The translations under genes and the position numbers were made by a program. From Xanthobacter dioxanivorans (lineage in GTDB: Bacteria > Pseudomonadota > Alphaproteobacteria > Rhizobiales > Xanthobacteraceae), in NCBI RefSeq assembly GCF_016807805.1, contig NZ_CP063362.1, positions 372,001 through 436,000 on the forward strand: DNA of 64,000 bases. Reading direction: 5' to 3'. The notes beneath the pieces are model-generated. The model did no database searches. It had not been told where the DNA came from and was given only the letters and a program-made list of their open reading frames with translations. This document shows, piece after piece, positions 24,322 to 33,321 of the stretch (the stretch's first letter is position 1; the number at the start of each line of letters is the position of its first letter).

Positions 24322-26618
24322 TATCCTTGCGGGGAAGCCCGGCCGAGGGTCTTCCTCGCCACCGCATAGCCCTCGGCCTGGTTGGCCTTGATGGCCACGT
24401 CGGAAAAATCGTAATCGCGGGACGAGTGTTCTCCCGCCGCGCCCGCGCGCACGAACCGCGTGATGGTGGTCGTCGCGCCGTCCCCCATGAGCTGGATGTA
24501 GGCGGGAATGCGCTTGATCCGCCCGCTCTCGTCGGGATCGAGCCGAGCGAGGATATGGTCGATGAGCCTGCGATAGGCTTCGACGGTTTCGCGATGGCGC
24601 AGGTCGCTGAGCACCCGCTCCGCATAGACGATCTCGTCGCGCCGCGCGAGCACCTCCAGCATGTTGGTCGGCAGCGCCCTCTCGCCCGAGAACAGATCGA
24701 CGACGAACACCCTTTTCCCATCCGGGCCGCAGCGGTCGATGACGAGGTCCAGCGGCGAGTTGCTGATGATGCCGCCGTCCCAATAGGCCTTGCCGTCGAC
24801 CATGGTCCAGGGAAAGCCCGGCGGCAGGCTGCCGCTCGCCAGCACATGGTCCGGGGTCAGGTCGTCCACGTAGCTGTCGAACACGTCGAGGGTCGCCGTC
24901 ATCACGTTCACGGCGCTGACGAGAAGGCGCACGGGACTGTCCTTGAGCGCGGCGAAGTCGACATATTTGGCGAGCAGCGCCTTCATGGGCGTCGTGTCGT
25001 AGCAGCTGGTCCAGTTCGCCGCCCAGTCCGCCGGGCCGTAAGGCGGCAGGCCCCAGCGCGGCGTGAAGAAGTTGGGCACGCCCAGCGTCAGGATCCTCGC
25101 CGCCGCCGCCGCACGCCTGAGCTCGGTGAAGGGCACGTTGGGCGTCGTCACGGCAAGGTCCGCCCAGAACGCTTCGAGGGCCTGCGTAGGGTAGCGGGGA
25201 TTGCCGGCGATGACGGCGCCGTTCAGGGCGCCGATGGAGACCCCCGCGACGATATCCGGGAAGATCCCCTCTTCCTCCAGGGCTTTCACCACGCCACATT
25301 CGAACGCTCCCAAGGCGCCGCCGCCCTGGAGGATCAGCGCCGTCTGCGTCGGAATGTGGTCGAGGACGAACGCGCTCTCGCCCAGGCGATCCTTGACGTC
25401 GCCGAGACCGACCCGATGACGGATCAGGCCCTCGGCCACGCGAGTCTCGTCCGCCGGCCGTCCCACGGAGAACAAGGCGCGCGGCACGTCGCCCTTCAGG
25501 TAGAACAGCGCGAAGGATCCCTGATCCAGAGCCCCGCGCGCGACCCAGGCGTCCGCCTCTTCCGTTGCGCCGAGCACGTTGAACCCGATGTCACCCACCT
25601 CGCAGAAGAAATAGGAGACCTCGTCGTAACGCAGCCGGCGGCCCATCATGTTGCGCGCGGCGAGACGCCCCTGCTTCACGGCGTTGTCCCAATGCTCGAT
25701 GTGCCGGCGGCGGGCGAACACGGGATCATAGAAAGTGGTGACGTCGCCAGCGGCGAACACGTTCGGAGCGCTCGTGCGCAGCAAGGCGTCCACCACCACG
25801 TAGCCGCCATCGAGGGCGATGGAGCTGCCGGCGAGAAAATCCGTTGCCGGAGCAACACCGATGCTGACCACCACGAGGTCGCACGGCACATGGCGGCCGG
25901 CCACCGTCTCCACCTCTTCAACCCGCTCGCGGCCGTTGAGCGCGGCGGCGGTATCGTTGAGGATCACGGTGGCGCCGCGGCCTTCCGCATAGCGTTCGAA
26001 GTATCTGGAGAGATCGGGGGCTTCGAGATGCCGCAGCAGCACCGGCCCCTGCTCGATGATCGTCACCTTGAGGCCGGCGTCCACAAGCGACATGGCGATC
26101 TCCATGCCGAGGAAGCTGCCGCCGAGCACGACGGCGTGCTTTGCCTGCGGGATGGCCATGCGGATGGCATCCGCATCGGTCTTGCGGCGCAGGCTGAAGA
26201 CGCCGGGGAGCGACGCGCCGGGCACCGTGAGCAGCTTGGGCGTGGCCCCGGTGGCGATGAGGAGCTGGCCGTAGCCGATCTCCTCGCCACCCGCCGTGGT
26301 GACGATCTGCTGCGCTGTATCCACGCCGACCACCCGCGCGTCGAGGGCGAGTTCGATGTCGTGCTCACCATAAAAGCTTTCCGGGTGGACGAAGATCCGT
26401 GCCTCGCCTTCGGTCCCAGTCAAAAGGTGCTTGGAGAGCGGGGGATGGTGATAAGGCGGCACGTCCTCGGCGCACAGGATCAGGATCGATCCCGCCGCAC
26501 CCTCGGCGCGCAAGGTCTGCGCCGCCACGGCGCTCGCCAGCCCGCCGCCCACGAGCAGGAAGTCGACGTGCCGCGGCGCCGGACGATTGGACCCGGCACC
26601 CTCTGCCGCCTCTGTCAT
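24321..26618 (-). CDS. Fusion of ferredoxin-reductase-like flavoprotein with patatin phospholipase
   Basis: A 765-residue two-domain protein. Residues 1-400 form a pyridine-nucleotide disulfide/ferredoxin reductase: FAD motif LLVGGGLAS near residue 24, the PPYHHPPLSKHLL segment typical of putidaredoxin/rubredoxin reductases, NAD(P) motif LGGSFLG near 166, second FAD motif VFAAGDV near 290, and a reductase C-terminal domain. Residues 425-765 form a patatin-like phospholipase: oxyanion GGGALGAF (432-439), nucleophile S461 in GVSIG, and catalytic Asp in WDGG near 614. No stop or frame change separates them. The start at 26618 has AAGGAG eight bases upstream. Lipid cleavage coupled to redox sensing or to lipid peroxide removal is conjecture. 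Confidence 0.88.
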   Translation of the reverse strand: MTEAAEGAGSNRPAPRHVDFLLVGGGLASAVAAQTLRAEGAAGSILILCAEDVPPYHHPPLSKHLLTGTEGEARIFVHPESFYGEHDIELALDARVVGVDTAQQIVTTAGGEEIGYGQLLIATGATPKLLTVPGASLPGVFSLRRKTDADAIRMAIPQAKHAVVLGGSFLGMEIAMSLVDAGLKVTIIEQGPVLLRHLEAPDLSRYFERYAEGRGATVILNDTAAALNGRERVEEVETVAGRHVPCDLVVVSIGVAPATDFLAGSSIALDGGYVVVDALLRTSAPNVFAAGDVTTFYDPVFARRRHIEHWDNAVKQGRLAARNMMGRRLRYDEVSYFFCEVGDIGFNVLGATEEADAWVARGALDQGSFALFYLKGDVPRALFSVGRPADETRVAEGLIRHRVGLGDVKDRLGESAFVLDHIPTQTALILQGGGALGAFECGVVKALEEEGIFPDIVAGVSIGALNGAVIAGNPRYPTQALEAFWADLAVTTPNVPFTELRRAAAAARILTLGVPNFFTPRWGLPPYGPADWAANWTSCYDTTPMKALLAKYVDFAALKDSPVRLLVSAVNVMTATLDVFDSYVDDLTPDHVLASGSLPPGFPWTMVDGKAYWDGGIISNSPLDLVIDRCGPDGKRVFVVDLFSGERALPTNMLEVLARRDEIVYAERVLSDLRHRETVEAYRRLIDHILARLDPDESGRIKRIPAYIQLMGDGATTTITRFVRAGAAGEHSSRDYDFSDVAIKANQAEGYAVARKTLGRASPQG

Positions 26619-26883
26619 CGCGCGTGCTCCTTGATCGGACGCCTGCATGCCTCATTCATAGCGCCCGCGATCCCGCCAAACGACTCGGCATTCGCCTGCG
26701 CCCTCCCCCGCGACCAGCCGGTGGCCGGATTTCCGGCCCCCCCAACGTATCGGGCCGATCGCCTCCCGGAAGGCATTTCATCACAAGTCCCGAACAACGG
26801 GATCACATGTCGAATCCCGCCGTCCCTCCATGTCTTTAAAATTTCATTCGATTGATCTATTTTTAAGGGATATAAACCGATCC

Positions 26884-27594
26884 ATGGACAAAGCCAGCAT
26901 AGGCGGGCCATCAAATGGCCATGAAATACGCAGCTCCAGGACGAGAGCTCAGCTGATCGCGGCGGCGATCGACGTCTTCGGCAGGATCGGCTTTGAGGCC
27001 GCCAGCACTCGCCTGCTGGCGAAGGAAGGCAAGGCCAACCTTTCAGCAATTCCCTACCACTTCGGTGGAAAAAGGGAGCTCTATATGGCGGCCGCACAGG
27101 AGATCGCGGACTATGCCCAAGGGCGGATCGAGGAAATCAACCTAATTCTGGAGGATCGGGAAACGAAATCGCCCCGGGAGCGGCTTGAGAAAGCTCTCTC
27201 ATGCTTTCTTCGCATCCTTTTAGACGATGCCGAGCCCCGCTCGTGGGCGACCTTTTTTGCCCGCTGCGCCTATGAAAACGACGAAGCGTTCCTGCTGATC
27301 CACGACCGAGCCATCGCGCCGTTGCAGCACAGACTGATCGCGACCGTGAAGATGATCGCCTTGGGCACGCTTGACGAAGAGGCGATCCGGCTACGCGTGA
27401 GCGCGGTCATCACCGCGATCATCGGCTTTCGATTGCTGCGCGGCATCATCCTGCGGGGCATGGACTGGAAGAAGGCGCAATCGATGAACCTTCGACAGAT
27501 CGAAGAGATGATTCGGGATCTGACACGCAGCAACTTCATGAGCGACGCGGAAGCAAAAGGGCAAACATCAAGGTCTACAACCGCCATTTTCTGA
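26884..27594 (+). CDS. TetR-family regulator, CecR-like
   Basis: A 236-residue regulator with an N-terminal helix-turn-helix (RAQLIAAAIDVFGRIGFEA, ANLSAIPYHFGGKRELY) and a C-terminal domain with WATFFARCAYENDEAF and ITAIIGFRLLRGI, as in the CecR/YbiH group. In E. coli CecR controls an HlyD-ABC-permease operon (ybhGFSR), so control of the exporter at 19315-24301 or of the adjacent coiled-coil genes is a reasonable inference. The 26884 ATG is preferred; a frame-consistent ATG at 26830 would add 18 residues without a ribosome site. Confidence 0.82.
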   Translation: MDKASIGGPSNGHEIRSSRTRAQLIAAAIDVFGRIGFEAASTRLLAKEGKANLSAIPYHFGGKRELYMAAAQEIADYAQGRIEEINLILEDRETKSPRERLEKALSCFLRILLDDAEPRSWATFFARCAYENDEAFLLIHDRAIAPLQHRLIATVKMIALGTLDEEAIRLRVSAVITAIIGFRLLRGIILRGMDWKKAQSMNLRQIEEMIRDLTRSNFMSDAEAKGQTSRSTTAIF

Positions 27595-27632
27595 ATGGGA
27601 ACGTCTCCAATCCCTGCGAAAAGGAATATTTC

Positions 27633-28241
27633 ATGACGAATCAGTCATTCGCCCACGACGTCGTTGCTTGGGCCAAGCAGCGGCTCGACGAAATCGATGC
27701 CATGATCGCGCAGGCGGAAAAGTCTGCGGACGAACTCAAGGAGAGTGCCCGTACGGAAGCGGATCAGGCGCTCTCTCGCCTGCGCGTTTCACGCGCAAAG
27801 CTCGAAGGGCAATTGGAAGACCTGCGCACCCAGGCGGAAGCCGCGAAAAGCTCCGCGTCACAGGCGCAGCAGGCCCTGGAGGACGAATGGGTCGAAGCGG
27901 AATCCGCGTTCCAGGCCTTTCTCACGTCGACCGGCGAGCAAACCGAGATCGCCCGTAACGCCATCGCGGCGCGTGCCGAGGCCCAACGCAAATCTTGGGA
28001 GAGCGCGCTGAACGACCTGCATGCGCAGGTGACCACCGCCGTCGAGAAGGCCGGCGAAGAGTTCGATGCCGCTATTGGGCGCCTCTCCACAGAGGCGGAG
28101 AAGGCCAAAGCGAAAATCGGGCAGGCCTCCAGCGCAGGCGATGAAACCTGGCAGGCAATCAAGACCGGCCTCTCCGAGGCCAAGGCCGTCCACGAGAAGA
28201 CCATCAAGAAGATCGCCGAAGCTCTGTCCAAGGCCTTTTGA
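27633..28241 (+). CDS. Cytoplasmic coiled-coil protein, paralogue of the next gene
   Basis: A 202-residue, almost entirely helical protein rich in Ala, Glu, Lys and Gln, with no signal peptide or membrane segment. Heptad-like periodicity runs from about residue 8 to 195 (WAKQRLDEIDAMIAQAEKSA, AKSSASQAQQALEDEWVEAE). AAGGAATATTTC precedes the ATG. It is clearly related to the exported protein at 28336 (shared W-QRL-E-DA-I pattern and spacing). It probably shares a transcript with the TetR gene, 38 bases upstream. The family is not recognised. A structural or granule/membrane-binding role is possible. Confidence 0.78.
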   Translation: MTNQSFAHDVVAWAKQRLDEIDAMIAQAEKSADELKESARTEADQALSRLRVSRAKLEGQLEDLRTQAEAAKSSASQAQQALEDEWVEAESAFQAFLTSTGEQTEIARNAIAARAEAQRKSWESALNDLHAQVTTAVEKAGEEFDAAIGRLSTEAEKAKAKIGQASSAGDETWQAIKTGLSEAKAVHEKTIKKIAEALSKAF

Positions 28242-28335
28242 TCCATCAATCCCGAATCCGCCTCCCGGAGGTCTCCTCCGGGGGGTGCACCCATCTCGGC
28301 GACCCACGTCATCCACACAGTCAGGGAGAAACAAA

Positions 28336-29067
28336 ATGCCTTTGCGCAACTGGAGGATGGGCGCCGCGCTGCTCGCCTCGCTCGCGGTCCTTCCCGCAAC
28401 CTATGTCCACGCGGAAGACAAGGCTCCGGCCGGCGCGTCGTCCGCCGAAAAGCCTTCCGATACGTCGGTCACCCGGCAGGCGATCGAATGGTCGCAGGAA
28501 CGCCTCGCCGAACTCGACGCCACCATCGCGATCCTCGAAAAGAACGCGGCCGAGCTTCAGGGAAGGGCGCGCGCGAAAGCGGATGCGAGCCTGAAACAGC
28601 TTCGGGACACCCGCGACGCCTATCGCACCAAGCTGCAGGAAACACTGGACAACAGCCGGACCTGGACCGAGGCGCAAATGGCCGCCGGCCGCAAGGCCCT
28701 CGACGACGGCTGGACCACCTTCCGGAGCGAGACCGAAGCCTATCTCGCGGACGTTCAGGCCGACTTTGCAACCCGCAAGGCAGTGCTCACGGCCCAGATC
28801 GAGGTGCGTCAGAAGGCGCTCCAGGATTCCGTTGAAAGTCTCAAGGCGGATGCCGGCAAGCTCGCGAAAAGTCAGCGCGCCGCGATCGAGAGCCGGATCG
28901 CTGCCCTGGACACACAAGTCGAGGAGGCCAAGGCCCGGCTCACCCGCCTGAAGGAGGCAAGCAGCGACTCCTGGGAGAGCGCAAAGCAGAGCTATGCGGA
29001 TGTTCAGAAGCGAATCTCCGAAACCTACCTGTCCATCCGCAAGTCCATCTCGGACGCGGTGAAATAG
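28336..29067 (+). CDS. Exported coiled-coil protein, paralogue of the previous gene
   Basis: A 243-residue protein with a Sec signal peptide (hydrophobic about residues 8-22, cleavage near YVHA-ED) followed by one long helical region. It mirrors the cytoplasmic protein at 27633: IEWSQERLAELDATIAILEK matches WAKQRLDEIDAMIAQAEK, and DDGWTTFRSETEAYL matches EDEWVEAESAFQAFL. Start ATG follows AGGGAGAAACAAA. A matched pair on the two sides of the inner membrane, next to an exporter and a lipase fusion, suggests an envelope function. No enzymatic motif is seen. Confidence 0.78.
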   Translation: MPLRNWRMGAALLASLAVLPATYVHAEDKAPAGASSAEKPSDTSVTRQAIEWSQERLAELDATIAILEKNAAELQGRARAKADASLKQLRDTRDAYRTKLQETLDNSRTWTEAQMAAGRKALDDGWTTFRSETEAYLADVQADFATRKAVLTAQIEVRQKALQDSVESLKADAGKLAKSQRAAIESRIAALDTQVEEAKARLTRLKEASSDSWESAKQSYADVQKRISETYLSIRKSISDAVK

Positions 29068-29319
29068 CCGCCGGCACGACGTCGCGCCGAGCACGGCGGA
29101 GGGCGGGCAAGGTCTTGTGTTCCCGTCTTCCGCACGCGCCTCCTCAGGCTCCCTTCCGCCCCATCCCTTCCCACGGCTTCAGCACACAGGGGGCACGGAT
29201 CAAAGCCAGGGAGCGGGCAGCACCTTCGTCAGGAGCTGGGATCGCCGGATCGGCATTCCCCCGGATGCCTTCGATTCATGACACGCCGGGCAGCGGCCAT
29301 CCCTTACCCGGCGTGCGAG

Positions 29320-29399
29320 TGAACGATCATGGGCAAGGCATTGCCTGGAACAGTAAATAAATCCACGATCTTTCATCTCAAGAGCCGAGTGATCGTTCA
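29320..29399. repeat. 10-bp inverted repeat with 60-base spacer
   Basis: TGAACGATCA (29320-29329) and TGATCGTTCA (29390-29399) are perfect inverted copies, each preceded by CGAG. The second lies in the last codons of the thioesterase gene. The 310-base gap 29068-29377 between convergent genes holds nothing else I can identify. Confidence 0.4.
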
Positions 29400-29848
29400 T
29401 CGATCTGCCGTCTGTATGCGGAAAGCGCGCTCACGACTCTTTCAGGCAAGGGCACGGCGCAACGCCTCGCCTGATCGACGCATACCTGAGTACCAATGGC
29501 CGTGAAGGACGGGCGCCCGTCGTCGTGGCTTGCTGATACCAGGATGGTGAAGGTCCGGACCGAAATCGCGGTCACCGTTACTTGCATATCGAAAATGTCG
29601 TCCGCCGCAAGGAAGGATTTGAAGTCGAAAGCAAGCGCGCGCATCGGAAACGAGAGGCCGGCCTTCGCCGGATGCGGCCGGTCGAAAACATCAAGTCCGA
29701 CACGTAAAAACCAATCTCGGGCTGAAGCGAAATAGTCGGCGAAGCGCGGCGTGTAGACCACCGCCGCCGGGTCACATTCGCCCCAGAGGACGCGCCGCCG
29801 AATAGTCACAGGTGCGGTGGAAACGAGCCATTCTGTCGCATCGAACAT
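29378..29848 (-). CDS. Hotdog-fold acyl-CoA thioesterase (4HBT-like)
   Basis: A 156-residue thioesterase-superfamily protein. The motif VLWGECDPAAVVYTPRFADYF contains the Asp-Pro and Tyr-Phe pattern of 4-hydroxybenzoyl-CoA thioesterases (D in the GDCDP-like loop is catalytic). The start at 29848 follows GAGAGG; a longer frame to 29938 lacks one. It is transcribed with the same polarity as the TetR gene upstream (30023-30678). Hydrolysis of an aromatic or acyl-CoA is likely; the exact substrate is unknown. Confidence 0.83.
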   Translation of the reverse strand: MFDATEWLVSTAPVTIRRRVLWGECDPAAVVYTPRFADYFASARDWFLRVGLDVFDRPHPAKAGLSFPMRALAFDFKSFLAADDIFDMQVTVTAISVRTFTILVSASHDDGRPSFTAIGTQVCVDQARRCAVPLPERVVSALSAYRRQIDERSLGS

Positions 29849-30022
29849 GGATTGCCTCTCAGATGCCGTCGTCAAACGTGCCCGGCGGGTGTTCAGAGGA
29901 GACGTCGGATTCTGAGTATTCACCATACGCGCAAGCATCGTGCCCGGCGGCAGGCGCAGTACGCGGTATTGACGTTATTAATTTCAATCCCATCGGCCCA
30001 GCTATACGCGATATCCGGCATC

Positions 30023-30678
30023 TCACGGTTCCGGACAGTACGCGGCAATAAAGATCTGCACAGCGCTTGTCACGACCTCCTGAATTTGCTCGGTCGCGAC
30101 TGCCTCCCCGCCAAACAGCAATCTCGTCACGAGATTGCACTGATACAGATTAAGAAGTTGAGTTGCGGCGATGTCGACGTCGACGATTTTGAGTTGACCT
30201 CGCTGCACCTGTTCCCGGAGGAGGCCCGCAAGGCGCGCCTCTCCGCTGCACGGTCCCGATTCGAAAAAACGCGGCCAATTTCTGGAAACCTCTCAGACGT
30301 TGCAATGACGATCCGAAGGAGACGGATATGGTCTGGCTGCACCATTCGCGTCATGAATGACATTCCAACCTGGTGCAACACCGCACCCACATCCCAGGCG
30401 TTGTTATCATATTCGAGTCGCTGTTCGGCGACATTCGAATATTCGAGCCGGATCACCCCCTCGAAAAGAGCCAACTTGTTGGTGAAATGGTTATAGATTG
30501 TCGCTTTTGAGATTCCGGATTCGCGAACAATTTCATTCATGCTTGCCGCGGCGAAACCCCTGTCAAGAAAGACACGACGTGCAGCCTCCAAGATCGATGC
30601 CCGCTTTCTGCCATCGCTTTGAAAGCGAGCCGAAGCGCAAGAATTACGCGAATTGAGAAATGTCCCTTCAATTGACAT
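30023..30678 (-). pseudogene. TetR-family regulator split by a one-base frameshift
   Basis: The N-terminal part (MSIEGTFLNS onward) has a good helix-turn-helix, ASMNEIVRESGISKATIYNH. After RVF the frame runs into non-family sequence and stops at 30127. Restoring one base in the A6 run at 30264-30269 (plus strand) continues FESGPCSGEARLAGLLREQ and ends at 30023 with a normal TetR C-terminus of 218 residues in total. The frame length is 3n+2, consistent with exactly one missing base. Either the gene has just been inactivated or the base is a sequencing loss. Likely target: the NorF/NorE-like genes or the thioesterase beside it. Confidence 0.8.
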
Positions 30679-30728
30679 CTCACCCCCATTCGCTCCGCAT
30701 CCAAGTCGCACCGCAGAGGCGTAATAGC

Positions 30729-30742
30729 ATTTATACATAAAT
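30729..30742. promoter_or_regulatory. Palindrome upstream of TetR gene
   Basis: ATTTAT-AC-ATAAAT is a perfect 6-bp palindrome in the AT-rich 80-base gap between the TetR start (30678) and the upstream gene stop (30759). Position suits an autoregulatory operator or promoter core. Confidence 0.4.
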
Positions 30743-30758
30743 TATATAGAAAAATTCA

Positions 30759-31031
30759 TCAAATAAACTTGAGATAAATGGCCACAAGGACGAAACATAC
30801 GCAAATACACCACGCCTCGGCAAGGCGTCGCACAGCCAGCGGCGCAAATTTTACTTCCATAAATTCGAATATTATTAATCTCGATTTAAAAAATGATATT
30901 ATGATCGCAACAACCCCAGCTTGGGGCGTAGAAAACCAATCAAATCGCGGCACCGCTTTGAGAGAGATGCAGGTCAGGATCATGAGAACGAGCCAAACAA
31001 CGGTGGCGCGAATTGGAACAGTTTTTAACAT
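30759..31031 (-). CDS. NorF/COX4-like small membrane protein
   Basis: A 90-residue protein with three hydrophobic segments (about 10-25, 37-52, 68-88), matching the prokaryotic subunit-IV/NorF family: WLVLMILTCISL, then GVVAIIISFFKSRLIIFEFMEVK, where the K-x-x-x-I-x-x-x-F-M-E pattern is a family hallmark. It lies four bases after the NorE-like gene, so they form a pair. NorF helps nitric oxide reductase assembly or activity, but NorCB are absent here. The gene is visibly AT-richer than the flanking regions. Confidence 0.78.
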   Translation of the reverse strand: MLKTVPIRATVVWLVLMILTCISLKAVPRFDWFSTPQAGVVAIIISFFKSRLIIFEFMEVKFAPLAVRRLAEAWCICVCFVLVAIYLKFI

Positions 31032-31035
31032 ATAA

Positions 31036-31665
31036 TTACCTTATGACATAGAATAATGCGAAGATTATCATCCACAGAAGGTCGACGAGATGCCAAAAAA
31101 CTGCGACGCCTTCGAGGTTTTCCATATGAGAGCGTTGGGCGACCGGGCCCCTTAGCCCATGAAGGGCATAAGACAGGGCGCCAAGTCCAACTAGCATGTG
31201 GCCAAAATGAATTCCCGTGATCATGAAATAAAACATGAAAAACTCATTGGTCACGAGGGTAATACCACTTGAGACCTTTTCGCTCCACTCCAGCGTTTTC
31301 AAGCCGATGAAGCAGAGCCCGAGGACAATTGCAATCTCGATCCGGCGACGAGCGGGCTCGAAATGGCCAGATCTGGCATCGCCCACAGCCCGGACGACGA
31401 GCCAACTCGAGATGAGCAGGATAAAGGTGTTGGCTAGCCCGAAAGCGCCATTCAGGGCCTGCTGCGACTGCTGGTAGACGTCGACGGACAGCCCCCTGTA
31501 ATAAAGAAATGTCCCAAAAATTAAACTAAAAACCATCAGGTCTCCACAGACAAAGAGCCAAACACCGACCTCACCCGGTAGAGTTGGCTTCTCCAGGTTC
31601 TTGGACGTGCGTGGAATGTCTGCATTCGGCTGAGCGACCACGTTTTTGTTGACCGTGGTGGTCAT
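31036..31665 (-). CDS. NorE/cytochrome c oxidase subunit III-like protein
   Basis: A 209-residue membrane protein with five hydrophobic segments. Features of the COX3/NorE family: PGEVGVWLFVCGDLMVFSLIF, FMFYFMITGIHFGHMLVG and VFWHLVDLLWMIIFALFY. The start at 31665 follows GGAGGGG; a GTG at 31692 is an alternative. It is coupled to the NorF-like gene. Stand-alone NorE/F pairs outside nor operons occur, but their job is not settled; an accessory role for another oxidase or for P450-like electron flow would be guesswork. Confidence 0.83.
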   Translation of the reverse strand: MTTTVNKNVVAQPNADIPRTSKNLEKPTLPGEVGVWLFVCGDLMVFSLIFGTFLYYRGLSVDVYQQSQQALNGAFGLANTFILLISSWLVVRAVGDARSGHFEPARRRIEIAIVLGLCFIGLKTLEWSEKVSSGITLVTNEFFMFYFMITGIHFGHMLVGLGALSYALHGLRGPVAQRSHMENLEGVAVFWHLVDLLWMIIFALFYVIR

Positions 31666-31713
31666 TGGGAACGCCCCTCCTACAGGCGGCACGTGGGCGG
31701 CGGCCCAAGCTGT

Positions 31714-32403
31714 CTAGCCGACTGCTCGCTTGTTGATGGATTGGAACATGAGGATTGCCATCATCATGGACCAGCCGCCCACGAGAATGGCGGGGACCCA
31801 AAAGGACAGAAGGCCGTTCCAGGCGAAGGGGCCCGTTTTGAAGATGACGGCGAGTGCCGCTGGAACGAACAAAATGGCGATCCACAGGCTGAGATAACCG
31901 AACCAGCGCGGCAGGATAGGGAGAGCCTGCTTATCTGAAAGTATCGCAAGCCCGATCCCCGCTGTTTGCACAAAGGCCGGCGCTCCCGGCGAGATGAACA
32001 TAATCCACGCAAAATCGTTCATAAGCTGGGTTAATTCTGCGGAACGCTCGGGCCGGAATGCTGTTACGGCAAAAAGCATGGCACCGGTGAAGAAAAAAAC
32101 GACCACCATGATCGCGCTCGCGATTTGGGTGACCGCAAGAGGAGCATCTTGCCCTTCTATACGTTTGATGATCACGGTGATCATCGAAAAAAAGGGGATG
32201 AAAAGCGACGCAGACATCATAATCACGATTGCGCCAAGCTGAATTCCAAGCTGATTCGAACTATAGATATCCGAAATTTGTTCGGCAGTGGCGGCTGGCG
32301 ACGGAGGAGGCAGAAATTTCGCCAACGGAAAGAGACCAATTCCGAAGAGAACAAAGCCTACGGGTCCGCAGATTGTGCACAGCTTCTGAGCCCATTTGTT
32401 CAT
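31714..32403 (-). CDS. Polytopic membrane protein of unknown function
   Basis: A 229-residue protein with about six hydrophobic segments (near 9-28, 56-78, 92-112, 135-155, 165-185, 195-215). A conserved-looking periplasmic loop PPPSPAATAEQISDIYSSN follows the first helix. No catalytic motif. The start is the ATG at 32403; a TTG at 32415 is also in frame. It precedes the NorE-like gene by 48 bases on the same strand and is probably cotranscribed with it. I do not recognise a characterised homologue. Confidence 0.7.
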   Translation of the reverse strand: MNKWAQKLCTICGPVGFVLFGIGLFPLAKFLPPPSPAATAEQISDIYSSNQLGIQLGAIVIMMSASLFIPFFSMITVIIKRIEGQDAPLAVTQIASAIMVVVFFFTGAMLFAVTAFRPERSAELTQLMNDFAWIMFISPGAPAFVQTAGIGLAILSDKQALPILPRWFGYLSLWIAILFVPAALAVIFKTGPFAWNGLLSFWVPAILVGGWSMMMAILMFQSINKRAVG

Positions 32404-33321
32404 ATCAGTTTCCAACTTATTTTGGATGCGGGACCAGCTTCAGCGTCTTGCAGCCTCGGCGCGCCGAGAAGCGAAGCGGCGACTGTCGTGATTGAGAGGT
32501 CGCTGCGCATCCCTGTTTAATTGATACCAGTAATAATATCAGATCGATCGCTGGTGCGCTAGACGCGTTGTTTTGGAAACGGGCATCCGATCAGCGCGCT
32601 GGAGAGGCGCCCCGGGTTGAACCTCCAATCGCGACATGGCCCAATGGCATTTCACCGGCGCTTTGATGACAACGATCGGCGCCTTCCTCGTCCGCTCGCA
32701 TACTCAACTCGCTTCTCCTGGATGCTTGTAGGCCGGCCGAGCACATGCCGGGAGAAATCTCCTGCATCTCAAGGATGAACGAGTGGGCTTGCGCGGATTG
32801 CATCGCGTTGCGGACATCCCGACCAGAGCTGCGGCGCCACAACCACTGCTCGCATTCTGCCAGTCTTCGAGCCGCGGCTGCCTACCGCTGCCGATACCAT
32901 TAAAGGCACGTCAACCCGCAGGATATCGGGCGCTTCAATCGCGCGGGAATTGACATTGCCCTTAAATTCGGTTGATCAGGCATGTCCAGGCCTGTTGCCG
33001 ATGCAGCCGAAGCTCGATCGGCAAACAGCATCGCGCATGATCGGCGCGGGGGCTTGGCCTCGCGACGATCATAATGTCCGGAATGATGGTGAAGAGGAGC
33101 TGACGGCGCGATGCGTGTTGGCGAGGGCCGGTTTCCTTGTTTGAATTTTCGCAGTGCGGTAACCTTTACAAGGAAGCTGTCAAATTGGAAACGATCGTTC
33201 GTTTTCTCCTGGACCCGATGCAGTCCTGCCCAGATCGATCGCAAGTGTCGGTGTTGGCGACCTGGGAAAATGACCGTTCGGCACGCTTCCCGGGGTCCTA
33301 TTGCGGTGCTGCGATCGAAAA
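32404..33321. other. 918-base region without a recognisable gene
   Basis: Between the divergent membrane-protein and TetR genes. Several frames of 60-165 codons are open but none has a good ribosome site, family motif or usual codon pattern. The sequence is mixed in composition and may be decayed coding DNA. The promoters of both flanking genes must lie at its two ends. Confidence 0.5.

Noticed and set aside
24195..26855. 886-codon plus frame opposite the patatin fusion
   Set aside because: Antisense shadow; the minus strand has complete domain motifs and a ribosome site.
27858..28349. Minus-strand frame across the coiled-coil genes
   Set aside because: No family features; plus-strand genes have clear starts and consistent helical periodicity.
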